Made by a program: the position numbers and the translations under genes | In this document: positions 22,498 to 32,538 of the stretch, piece after piece | Position numbering within the stretch: position 1 is the stretch's first letter | Layout of the letters: each line of letters begins with the position of its first letter | The notes under the pieces: model-generated | Database searches by the model: none | Seen by the model: the letters and a program-made list of their open reading frames with translations, nothing else | Told to the model about the DNA's origin: nothing | Assembly: GCA_023382655.1 (NCBI GenBank) | Contig: JAHDWK010000050.1 | Span: 1-32,538, forward strand | Reading direction: 5' to 3' | Origin: Anaerolineae bacterium | GTDB lineage: Bacteria; Chloroflexota; Anaerolineae; Promineifilales; Promineifilaceae | Length of the DNA stretch: 32,538 nt

Positions 22498-24264
22498 ATG
22501 AGCAAATCCTCTATTTCCCTGGATGGTTGTTTTGATTATGTGATTATTGGCTCTGGCTTTGGTGGCAGTGTGTCTGCCATGCGCCTCTCTGAGAAGGGCT
22601 ATCGTGTCCTGGTCTTGGAGCGCGGCAAGCGTTACTCCGCACCTGATTTCCCCCGAACAAACTGGAATGTATTCAAATATCTGTGGCTGCCGGCGGCACG
22701 TTGTTTTGGCATCATGGGCATTAATTTTCTTAATGACATCGTGATCCTCAATGGTAGTGGTGTGGGGGGTGGTAGTCTGGTGTATGCGAGCACGCACATT
22801 CAGCCACCGGATGAGTTTTTTCAGGCCCACGAGTGGTCCGAATTGGCGGATTGGAAGTCTGAATTGATGCCGTTTTACGAACTGGCGAACCGGATGCTGG
22901 GTACGGCCGAGAACCCCAAGTTGTGGCCGGCCGATCATCGTCTGTATGAAATTGCCAAAGAGTTAAAACGTGAGCATACCTTTACACCGACGCCGGTAGG
23001 CATCTTTTTTGGTGAACCGGGCAAAATGGCGCCGGATCCTTATTTTGGCGGCGAGGGGCCAGATCGGGCCGGGTGTATTCATTGTGGTGGCTGCATGGTG
23101 GGGTGCAAACATAATGCCAAGAATACGTTGGATAAAAACTATCTATATCTGGCGGAGAAATGGGGGGCACAGGTGCAGGCAGAGGCCAATGTGGGGGATA
23201 TACGGCCGTTATACGATCCCCAACCAGACAATGCCCGCTATGAAATCGTTTTTGAACGCACCACCGATTGGTTCTTCAAACGTAAAAACAGCGTGCGCAC
23301 CCGCAATGTCATCGTTTCGGCCGGAGTTTTGGGCACTGTAAACCTGCTGCTGCGCTGCCGTGATGAAACGCAAAGTTTGCCTTTGCTTTCCAGCCGATTA
23401 GGCGTGCATGTGCGCAGCAATAGCGAAGCCTTTTCAGGAGCAACGGCCCGTACCGGCGAAGTGGATTATTCGCAAGGGGTAGCCATCACCTCACATTTTT
23501 GGATTGACGATGTAACAAGTGTGGAGCCGGTACGGTATCCACGCGGGTCCTCGTTTATCCGCAATTTGACGGTACCGCTGGTTGATTTGCATGGCACAGC
23601 CTGGCAGCGATTGGGGCGATTTGTGATGTATGGCCTCAAGAATCCTTACGATTTTTTGAAGGCACGTATATTGCCGGATTGGTCAAGAGACACCACTATT
23701 TTGATGATTATGCAGACAGTGGAAAATCGGCTGAACTTGAAACGTGGCCGCAACCTGTTTACCCTGGGTCGTAAGGGGTTGGTCACAGAACAAGATAGCC
23801 ACCTGCCTATTCCCACCATCATTCAGGCCGGGCAGTATGTGGTGAAACGCTTCACAGAGTTGTCTGATGGGGCAGCAATGGGCAGTATTCAAGAGTTGCT
23901 GCTGGATATTCCCACAACGGCCCACATTTTAGGTGGCTGTAACATTGGTGCTGATCCCCAATGCGGGGTGATCAACAGCCGCCAGGAAGTATTTAACTAT
24001 CCGGGCATGTATGTGGTGGATGGTTCGGCGATTCCGGCCAATTTGGGCGTGAATCCCAGTCTGACAATTACGGCAATGGCGGAACGGGCGATGAGCTTGA
24101 TTCCAGCGAAAGAGGAGGCAGAGGAGGTACGGCCGTTAACCCGCCCCGCTTCCCTACCCCAACCCGCTGCCCAATCAAACCAGATGAAAAAAGTGCTGGC
24201 GTTTGGTACAGTTGGCGCTCTTGTGGCTGTGGCTGTCTTTAGCCTGCTAAAACGAAAGATGTAA
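22498..24264 (+). CDS. GMC-family FAD oxidoreductase with C-terminal membrane anchor
   Basis: The 588-residue protein has the FAD Rossmann motif GSGFGG (18-23) with Glu41 closing the ribose site, the GMC signature GSGVGGGSLVYA, a cysteine-rich HCGGCMVGCKHNAKNTL loop seen in cholesterol-oxidase-like members, and the C-terminal HILGGCNIG...VDGSAIPANLGVNPSLTITAMAER block. It probably oxidises an alcohol, perhaps a sterol or long-chain alcohol, to an aldehyde or ketone. The last 24 residues form one hydrophobic helix followed by KRKM, so the enzyme is probably tail-anchored at the membrane with its body in the cytoplasm. An in-frame TTG at 22471 is less likely as start. The aldehyde dehydrogenase gene follows after 11 bases. 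Confidence 0.88.
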   Translation: MSKSSISLDGCFDYVIIGSGFGGSVSAMRLSEKGYRVLVLERGKRYSAPDFPRTNWNVFKYLWLPAARCFGIMGINFLNDIVILNGSGVGGGSLVYASTHIQPPDEFFQAHEWSELADWKSELMPFYELANRMLGTAENPKLWPADHRLYEIAKELKREHTFTPTPVGIFFGEPGKMAPDPYFGGEGPDRAGCIHCGGCMVGCKHNAKNTLDKNYLYLAEKWGAQVQAEANVGDIRPLYDPQPDNARYEIVFERTTDWFFKRKNSVRTRNVIVSAGVLGTVNLLLRCRDETQSLPLLSSRLGVHVRSNSEAFSGATARTGEVDYSQGVAITSHFWIDDVTSVEPVRYPRGSSFIRNLTVPLVDLHGTAWQRLGRFVMYGLKNPYDFLKARILPDWSRDTTILMIMQTVENRLNLKRGRNLFTLGRKGLVTEQDSHLPIPTIIQAGQYVVKRFTELSDGAAMGSIQELLLDIPTTAHILGGCNIGADPQCGVINSRQEVFNYPGMYVVDGSAIPANLGVNPSLTITAMAERAMSLIPAKEEAEEVRPLTRPASLPQPAAQSNQMKKVLAFGTVGALVAVAVFSLLKRKM

Positions 24265-24275
24265 AGGAGCAGACG

Positions 24276-25931
24276 ATGGGAATAACTACTGTAAAGGGTC
24301 GGACATTAAACGGCCGTGTTGAAACGCTACCCTTCATCAACCCGGCAACCAGTGAACAATTTGGCGAAGTCAATACGGCTACCCAGGCCGACGTGACGGC
24401 GGCACGGCAGGAAATGGCCGCTGCCGCCAAAGTATGGGCTGCCAAACCCCTCAAGGAGCGCATCCACATTTTACGCAAGCTGCAAACCTTGCTCATTGAA
24501 GAGTTGGATGAGATTACGGCCGTGATGAACAAGGATAATGGCAAAAGCCGCCAGGATGCCCTTATTGAGGCGTTTGTCACCCTTGATCTCATGACACAAT
24601 ACACAAAACAGGCACCACATTGGCTGCGCCGCCGCCGCGTTTCACCAGGGTTACAGATTTTCAAGCAATGCTATGTGGAACACAAACCACATGGCGTTGT
24701 GGCTGTTATTGGCCCCTGGAATTACCCCTTTGTGCTGCTCGTGCCGCCTATTTTCTCCGCTTTGTTGGCCGGTAATGTGGTCATGGCCAAACCCTCGGAG
24801 GTAACGGCCGCTACGGGTGTATTGATTGAAAGCCTGTTCAAGCGTGTCCCTGAGCTATCACCCTATGTCCGATTTTTGCATGGCGACGGCCGTGTCGGGG
24901 CGGCCCTGGTGCAATCCAAACCCGACCTCATTTACCTGACCGGTTCCGTGTCCACAGGTAAGAAAATCATGCAAGCCGCTGCCGAAAACCTGACCCCCGT
25001 CATCTTTGAACTGGGCAGCAAAGATCCCATGATTGTGTTAGAAGACGCCGACATTCAACAGGCAGCCAAATGGGGTGTTTGGGGGGCTTTTTATAATTCC
25101 GGCCAAACCTGTGTTTCCGTGGAGCGCGTCTATGTAGTAGAGTCGGTTTATGAACAGTTTGTGCAAGCGGTATTGGCAGAAGTCAATCATCTGGAAATTG
25201 GGTACTCACCTGATATACATAATGCTTTTCACATGGGACCACTCACATTCCAACGACAAATTGACATTATTGACAATCATTTGCAGGATGCTCTGGCTAA
25301 AGGGGCCAAAATTATTGCCGGTGGCCAGCGGGATGGTATGTTTATGCAACCCACGGTGATGGTTAATGTAGACCACACCATGAAGTTGATGCAGGATGAA
25401 ACATTTGGCCCCATCATGCCCATTATGAAGGTGGCCAATGAAACAGATGCCATCCACCAGGCCAATCACTCTTACATGGGGTTGGGCGCCTCGGTTTGGA
25501 GTCGTGACCTGAAACGAGCCGAGCGAATTGCCCATCAACTAGAAACCGGTTCGGTCAATATCAATGACACCATCACCCATTTTGCCATTCCCAATTTGCC
25601 TTTTGGTGGAGTGAAACAATCAGGCAACGGCCGTGCCCATGGCGAAGAGGACTTGCTGCAATTCACCTCCAGCCGTGCTTATATTGTCAGCCCTGGCCCC
25701 CACCCGCTGGACATTGCCACCATTTTGCGCAAACCCAATACCTACAATTTGAACAAAGCCATTCTCAAACTGGTTTTTGGCACAACCCCCCAACAAAAAT
25801 TGGAACCGCTAATCGAACTGCTGCCCACTGAACCGGCTAAATTAAAAACAGCGGGCGCGATGGCTATGGCTGCTGGTCTGGCTATTACCGCATTAACCAT
25901 CTTAACGGTGCTCAATCGCCGCAAAAGCTAA
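24276..25931 (+). CDS. Aldehyde dehydrogenase with C-terminal membrane anchor
   Basis: The 551-residue enzyme oxidises an aldehyde to an acid with NAD(P)+. Key residues are Asn149 (GPWNYP), Glu245 (FELGSKDP) and the nucleophile Cys279 (NSGQTC). The layout is that of class 3-like fatty aldehyde dehydrogenases, whose eukaryotic members are also tail-anchored. After the catalytic domain (to about 460) and a linker, residues about 527-546 form one membrane helix followed by NRRKS. AAAGGAG upstream fixes the start, 11 bases after the GMC gene. The pair would turn an alcohol into an acid in two steps at the membrane surface. A strong terminator follows. Confidence 0.92.
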   Translation: MGITTVKGRTLNGRVETLPFINPATSEQFGEVNTATQADVTAARQEMAAAAKVWAAKPLKERIHILRKLQTLLIEELDEITAVMNKDNGKSRQDALIEAFVTLDLMTQYTKQAPHWLRRRRVSPGLQIFKQCYVEHKPHGVVAVIGPWNYPFVLLVPPIFSALLAGNVVMAKPSEVTAATGVLIESLFKRVPELSPYVRFLHGDGRVGAALVQSKPDLIYLTGSVSTGKKIMQAAAENLTPVIFELGSKDPMIVLEDADIQQAAKWGVWGAFYNSGQTCVSVERVYVVESVYEQFVQAVLAEVNHLEIGYSPDIHNAFHMGPLTFQRQIDIIDNHLQDALAKGAKIIAGGQRDGMFMQPTVMVNVDHTMKLMQDETFGPIMPIMKVANETDAIHQANHSYMGLGASVWSRDLKRAERIAHQLETGSVNINDTITHFAIPNLPFGGVKQSGNGRAHGEEDLLQFTSSRAYIVSPGPHPLDIATILRKPNTYNLNKAILKLVFGTTPQQKLEPLIELLPTEPAKLKTAGAMAMAAGLAITALTILTVLNRRKS

Positions 25932-25951
25932 TGTCGTAAAGTCGCCAAACG

Positions 25952-25987
25952 AAAAAGCGATCCTGATTTGTATCAGGATCGCTTTTT
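25952..25987. terminator. Bidirectional intrinsic terminator
   Basis: A perfect 16-bp stem (25952-25967 with 25972-25987), a TTGT loop, an A-run before and a T-run after serve both the aldehyde dehydrogenase gene (plus strand) and the HtrA-type gene (minus strand), which converge here. Confidence 0.95.
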
Positions 25988-26006
25988 TTATGACCTGCTC
26001 ATAACT

Positions 26007-27170
26007 TTAGCTGCCAGACGGCCGTGCCTGCAACGTCAGCGGGATCACCTGTATCTGCCCATTCCGCAGCACATGTACCTGAATGGTCTGGCCGACGGCC
26101 GTATACTGCACAATATGGCCTACCAGATCGCTAAACGTGCTGATCGGTTTGTCATCAATAGCCACAATCACGTCCCCGCCGACGCCGGCGGCATTTGCTG
26201 CCCGCAAACCGGCGGTATCTGCCGGGCCGCCGCCCACCAGGCCGCTGATTAAAATGCCCTGCTGTTCACTGCTCAAACCCAATTGCCCGGCATTATTGGC
26301 CGTCACTTCCACCCCGGAGATACCCAACCAGGGATATTGGGCAAGGCCGTTGGCGATCAACTGCGGTACCACTGCCTGCACCAGGTTGGAGGGGATGGCA
26401 TAACCAATGCCCGACGAGCCCCGTACCGGGGATTCAATGCGCGAATTGACGCCAATGACACGGCCGTACAAATCCAGCAGTGGCCCACCCGAATTCCCCG
26501 GATTGATAGCTGCATCCGTTTGAATAATGTCCGGCACCTGGAATGTGCCTTCGGGAAAGCTCCGGTTCAACGCCGAAATGATCCCCGTAGTCATACTACT
26601 TTCTAGCCCAAAGGGGCTGCCAATCGCCACCACAATTTGCCCCACCTTCAAGGCTGACGAGTCGGCAAATTCCACCGGTGACAATGCCAGCCCGGTGGGG
26701 TCAACGCGAATCACGGCCAGGTCCGAAGCGGCGTCAGCGCCGATAATGGTGGCGGGCACGATACGGCCGTTGGTGAACCGCACCTGCAACGTTTGCGCCC
26801 CCGTCACCACATGGTTGTTCGTCACAATATGCCCGTTCGCGTCATACACAAACCCCGACCCCTGCCCATTGCCCACATTGATATACACCACTGCCGGGTT
26901 GATGCGTTCATACAGGTCAATAAATGCCTGCTCCTGCGTCCACACATCCTCTGGCACGACATCCAGTTCAATAACCGGTGTTGGCAAAGGTATTGGGGTG
27001 GCAGCTAAAATGATTTCCGCCGTGTCTGGCTGCGAGACAAGGGGGATGGAGACGGCCGTGTCCATCGCCTCAAATTGCCTGGCCTCACCGCTCAAACCGG
27101 CACAGCCAGACAGCAATAACACAATTAACAAAACGACAAAAGGGACTGTTTTGAGGGACAAAGTATTCAT
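26007..27170 (-). CDS. HtrA/DegP-type serine protease, lipid-anchored, with PDZ domain
   Basis: The 387-residue protein has a lipoprotein signal (LLLSGC, Cys23) and a linker, then a trypsin-like domain (about 82-265) with the triad His120 (VTNNHVV), Asp150 (AASDLAVI) and Ser227 (NPGNSGGPLL). One PDZ domain follows (about 285-380; PWLGISGVEV, GGPADTAGLRAAN, DVIVAIDDKPISTFSDL). It would degrade or refold damaged proteins outside the cell membrane. A lipid anchor replaces the N-terminal membrane helix usual in DegS or HtrA. The start at 27170 follows AGGAGA; the longer frame to 27224 has no such support. Four octamers lie in the gene. Confidence 0.92.
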   Translation of the reverse strand: MNTLSLKTVPFVVLLIVLLLSGCAGLSGEARQFEAMDTAVSIPLVSQPDTAEIILAATPIPLPTPVIELDVVPEDVWTQEQAFIDLYERINPAVVYINVGNGQGSGFVYDANGHIVTNNHVVTGAQTLQVRFTNGRIVPATIIGADAASDLAVIRVDPTGLALSPVEFADSSALKVGQIVVAIGSPFGLESSMTTGIISALNRSFPEGTFQVPDIIQTDAAINPGNSGGPLLDLYGRVIGVNSRIESPVRGSSGIGYAIPSNLVQAVVPQLIANGLAQYPWLGISGVEVTANNAGQLGLSSEQQGILISGLVGGGPADTAGLRAANAAGVGGDVIVAIDDKPISTFSDLVGHIVQYTAVGQTIQVHVLRNGQIQVIPLTLQARPSGS

Positions 27171-27381
27171 GTATTCTCCTGATATTGTATGCGGCACACA
27201 CGATAACCGGCAGGCGGCGCCCAACCACAGGCGTCAGGCACACGCCACAATCTGTTATCATGGTTGCCATCACGTAAAATATGGGACAGATTGAACTACC
27301 CTGATGATTTTGAAGCCGTCTGGTAAAAAAATTGTAAAGCCAGCCTGAGACGTATGTAAATAAGCTGGTGAGGGAGAGACA

Positions 27382-28020
27382 ATGGATCGGACACATTGGC
27401 AGAGAGAGTTTGAAACATTTTTGCAGGTGCAAATGACCCATGATGCTGCGCACGACATGGCCCATATCCACCGTGTTGTCCACAATGCCCGCCGTTTTGC
27501 CCAGGCGGAAGGCGCCACGTTAGCCATAGTCATACCCGCCGCCTGGTTACATGATTGTGTGGTTGTGCCTAAAGACTCCCCGCAACGGCCGTATGCCAGC
27601 CAGATGGCCGCGGATACGGCCGTCGCCTTCCTGCGCCAGCGCGGCCACCCTGTGCAATACCTGGATGGCATCGCCCACGCCATTGCCGCCCACAGCTTTT
27701 CCGCGGGCATCACCCCCACCACCATCGAAGCCAAAGTAGTACAAGACGCCGACCGCATAGATGCCCTGGGTGCCATCGGTATTGCCCGTTGTTTTGCGCT
27801 GGGGGGAATGATGGCCCGGCCGTTATACACCGAAACCGACCCGTTTTGTGACGGCCGTACCCCTGACGACCACAAAGCCAGTCTGGATCACTTCTACACC
27901 AAGCTGCTCACCCTGGCTGAAACGATGCAAACAGAAAGTGGGCGAAGAGAGGGGTACGGCCGTATCCAATTTATGCACCACTACCTGGTGCAGCTCAGGC
28001 GGGAAATAAATCCTGAATAG
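27382..28020 (+). CDS. HD-domain phosphohydrolase
   Basis: The 212-residue protein has the HD metal site: His28 (AHIHRVVHNAR), His57-Asp58 (AAWLHDC) and the later aspartate in VQDADRIDALGAIGIAR (about 130). This is the short, stand-alone form that includes YedJ/YpgQ-like nucleotide phosphohydrolases, acting probably on nucleotides in the cytoplasm. Substrate unknown. GGGAGAG upstream supports the start. It is divergent from the HtrA-type gene, and 211 bases separate the two starts. A possible promoter is TTGAAG (27310) with TGTAAA (27333). Four octamers occur in 639 bases. Confidence 0.87.
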   Translation: MDRTHWQREFETFLQVQMTHDAAHDMAHIHRVVHNARRFAQAEGATLAIVIPAAWLHDCVVVPKDSPQRPYASQMAADTAVAFLRQRGHPVQYLDGIAHAIAAHSFSAGITPTTIEAKVVQDADRIDALGAIGIARCFALGGMMARPLYTETDPFCDGRTPDDHKASLDHFYTKLLTLAETMQTESGRREGYGRIQFMHHYLVQLRREINPE

Positions 28021-28169
28021 AAAATAAGTGGCATCAGACCCCACCGCTGCCCTGCATCCACCTTCCACAACACCTATTTATTTAAGGAGAGCAATGAAGT
28101 TCATACCAGTAAAAAACAAGCCGCACCTGACCAAAAATCCGATTTTGCCCCGAAAACTCCCAAAAACCC

Positions 28170-28198
28170 TTGACAGCCCCCAACGGGAACGTTATAAT
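28170..28198 (+). promoter_or_regulatory. Consensus promoter of the rRNA operon (P1)
   Basis: TTGACA (28170-28175), a 17-base spacer and TATAAT (28193-28198) match the sigma-70 consensus at all twelve positions. A/T tracts upstream (28128-28167) may act as an UP element. The distance to 16S is about 215 bases. Confidence 0.9.
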
Positions 28199-28279
28199 CC
28201 CCGACTGTCACTGCAATAAAAGATGTCGCCCAATTAACAGCACATCAATAAAACTAAATAACAGAGTAATTAAGAAAGT

Positions 28280-28302
28280 CGGCTCTTTCGAGTCGCTTTT
28301 TT
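28280..28302 (+). terminator. Terminator-like hairpin in the rRNA leader
   Basis: CGGCTC (28280-28285) pairs with GAGTCG (28290-28295), with one G-U pair and a TTTC loop, followed by CTTTTTT. It lies between P1 and a second TATAAT, so P1 transcripts must pass it. It may be an attenuator or a decaying terminator. Confidence 0.4.
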
Positions 28303-28310
28303 GTCTCCGT

Positions 28311-28316
28311 TATAAT
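28311..28316 (+). promoter_or_regulatory. Second rRNA promoter candidate (P2, -10 box)
   Basis: TATAAT sits in the same context CGTTATAAT as in P1. No good -35 box lies 16-18 bases upstream, so P2 is tentative. It would start about 95 bases before 16S. Confidence 0.35.
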
Positions 28317-28329
28317 TGCACAACTAGAA

Positions 28330-28357
28330 CCTTGACAACTGAAAAGTGGTAAGAACA
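28330..28357 (+). other. 16S precursor processing stem, 5' half
   Basis: These 28 bases are complementary at 26 of 28 positions, plus one G-U pair, to 30008-30035 downstream of 16S. The long helix enclosing 16S is the usual RNase III substrate. Confidence 0.85.
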
Positions 28358-28417
28358 AAAATAAACCTTAATCAATTGTTTGAACAGTAGTCCGTTTGAG
28401 TACGGATATAGCTCTTT

Positions 28418-29921
<1,504 letters not shown>

Positions 29922-30007
29922 TAAGATAATTGCTTATGGCGTAAGCCACAAGCTAAACAACAAGTTGTTTTGTCTATCAGTCAAAACAGCTTTGTTGAAA
30001 AGGTTTA

Positions 30008-30035
30008 TGTTCTTACCACTTTTTAGGTGTCAAGG
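30008..30035 (+). other. 16S precursor processing stem, 3' half
   Basis: Pairs with 28330-28357 to enclose 16S. It lies 86 bases after the mature 3' end and before tRNA-Ile. Confidence 0.85.
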
Positions 30036-30067
30036 CGATAAATTAAAAATTAGATCAGGGAAGTTGA

Positions 30068-30141
30068 GGGCCTGTAGCTCAGCTGGTTAGAGCGTTCCTC
30101 TGATAAGGGAGAGGTCGTTGGTTCGAGTCCAACCAGGCCCA
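30068..30141 (+). tRNA. tRNA-Ile (anticodon GAT)
   Basis: A complete 74-base cloverleaf. The acceptor arms are GGGCCTG and CAGGCCC, the anticodon loop is CTGATAA and the T loop is GTTCGAGTCC. Only CC, not CCA, follows the discriminator base, so CCA must be added by an enzyme. Confidence 0.96.
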
Positions 30142-30196
30142 CCTTATTTATAGCCATCTGTTTCTTGAACTTAATTGAGTTTCTGAAAAGTGGTTG

Positions 30197-30269
30197 GGGG
30201 ATGTAGCTCAGATGGGAGAGCGCCGCCTTTGCACGGCGGAGGCCAGGAGTTCGAATCTCCTCATCTCCA
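30197..30269 (+). tRNA. tRNA-Ala (anticodon TGC)
   Basis: A complete 73-base cloverleaf. The acceptor arms are GGGGATG and CATCTCC with one G-U pair, the anticodon loop is TTTGCAC and the T loop is GTTCGAATC. CCA is not encoded. The 16S-Ile-Ala-23S order is the classical rRNA spacer arrangement. Confidence 0.96.
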
Positions 30270-30437
30270 CTTTTTTCGGAGCATATCTTTCGCTCACATT
30301 GCAACTGTAATAAGTCGAATCCCGTTTTTACAAAGTAGAGTTAAGAGACTGGCAAATGCCCTTAATCTTTGAAAATGTTGGTTGATGGTATTTGTTAGTA
30401 GCTTAGCCTGCGTACTTAAAGCAGTAAGTTGCTAAAA

Positions 30438-30449
30438 TGCTCTTTAACA
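30438..30449 (+). promoter_or_regulatory. boxA antitermination signal before 23S
   Basis: TGCTCTTTAACA matches the rRNA boxA of E. coli exactly. NusB/NusE binding here lets RNA polymerase pass terminators in rRNA. A poorer relative, TAGCTCTTTTTTA, lies just before 16S (28409-28421). Apart from boxA and the two tRNAs, the 600-base spacer 29922-30521 shows only the processing stem. Confidence 0.75.
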
Positions 30450-30521
30450 GCTAAATAGGAAGAAACAAATTGTAGTACATATTTACATGTATGTGAGAGT
30501 GCCGAATTCTCCGTATCATGT

Positions 30522-32538
<2,017 letters not shown>

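Larger units (their letters stand above)
478..27963. repeat. Highly iterated palindromic octamer ACGGCCGT (about 64 copies)
   Basis: Hand counting gives about 64 exact copies between 478-485 and 27956-27963, about one per 430 bases; well under one is expected for this length. Copies occur between genes (for example 12240, 18743) and in every coding frame, giving TAV, DGR/HGR/NGR or RPx in proteins. Near variants (TCGGCCGT, GCGGCCGT) occur only a few times each. None lies in the rRNA genes. The counts are by eye and could be off by a few. Confidence 0.9.

Noticed and set aside
28094..28219. 42-codon frame with a good AAGGAG site upstream of the rRNA operon
   Set aside because: It overlaps the consensus rRNA promoter (28170-28198) completely, has a basic, low-information sequence and no recognisable features. 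The ribosome binding site is probably chance.
30050..30304. Frame on the minus strand across the two tRNA genes
   Set aside because: Antisense to tRNA-Ile and tRNA-Ala; such frames are common false annotations.

Overview
The window is chromosomal DNA of a Chloroflexota bacterium, probably from the Anaerolineae/Caldilineae/Ardenticatenia side of the phylum. The 16S rRNA gene carries the exact target sites of the Chloroflexi probes CFX1223 (29601-29620) and GNSB-941 (29332-29348), recalled from memory. The many lipoproteins with Thr/Pro-rich linkers and the DUF4173 and DUF1361 membrane proteins fit that origin. The 16S 3' end has a normal anti-Shine-Dalgarno sequence. Some genes have good ribosome binding sites, while at least four appear leaderless, with promoter boxes ending 6-7 bases before the ATG.

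Layout. 1-3.4 kb: a MocR-type regulator and a triple fasciclin-domain lipoprotein. 3.5-8.2 kb: threonine synthase, then an odd cluster of an ExeA/TniB-like AAA ATPase with a small protein that looks like two fused ribbon-helix-helix units, divergent from an unrecognised helix-turn-helix protein. The 486-base gap between them holds a promoter, a perfect 21-bp hairpin and a terminator-like structure. 8.3-9.2 kb: a metallo-beta-lactamase-fold hydrolase. 9.2-15.8 kb: a membrane histidine kinase and its response regulator (minus strand), divergent from four membrane proteins (VanZ-like, DUF4173, DUF1361, unknown). 15.9-18.6 kb: a DNA-repair-type radical SAM protein, a TolB-like lipoprotein and a DUF6504 protein behind a consensus promoter with an SOS-box-like dyad. 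18.8-20.3 kb: an SH3 lipoprotein and an orphan OmpR-type regulator. 20.4-22.3 kb: parA-parB. 22.5-25.9 kb: a GMC oxidoreductase and an aldehyde dehydrogenase, both ending in a single membrane anchor. 26.0-28.0 kb: an HtrA-type protease lipoprotein and an HD hydrolase. 28.1 kb to the end: a ribosomal RNA operon (promoter, 16S, tRNA-Ile, tRNA-Ala, boxA, partial 23S).

The most striking global signal is the palindromic octamer ACGGCCGT. A hand count finds about 64 copies in the first 28 kb, against less than one expected by chance, in coding and non-coding DNA and in all reading frames, and none in the rRNA genes. It behaves like the HIP1 palindrome of cyanobacteria. A second theme is a set of short inverted repeats built from degenerate 6-9 bp units. 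Their sequence differs at each site but their design is the same. They sit between genes and sometimes extend into the ends of genes or lie inside them. No transposase, CRISPR array or prophage was seen.
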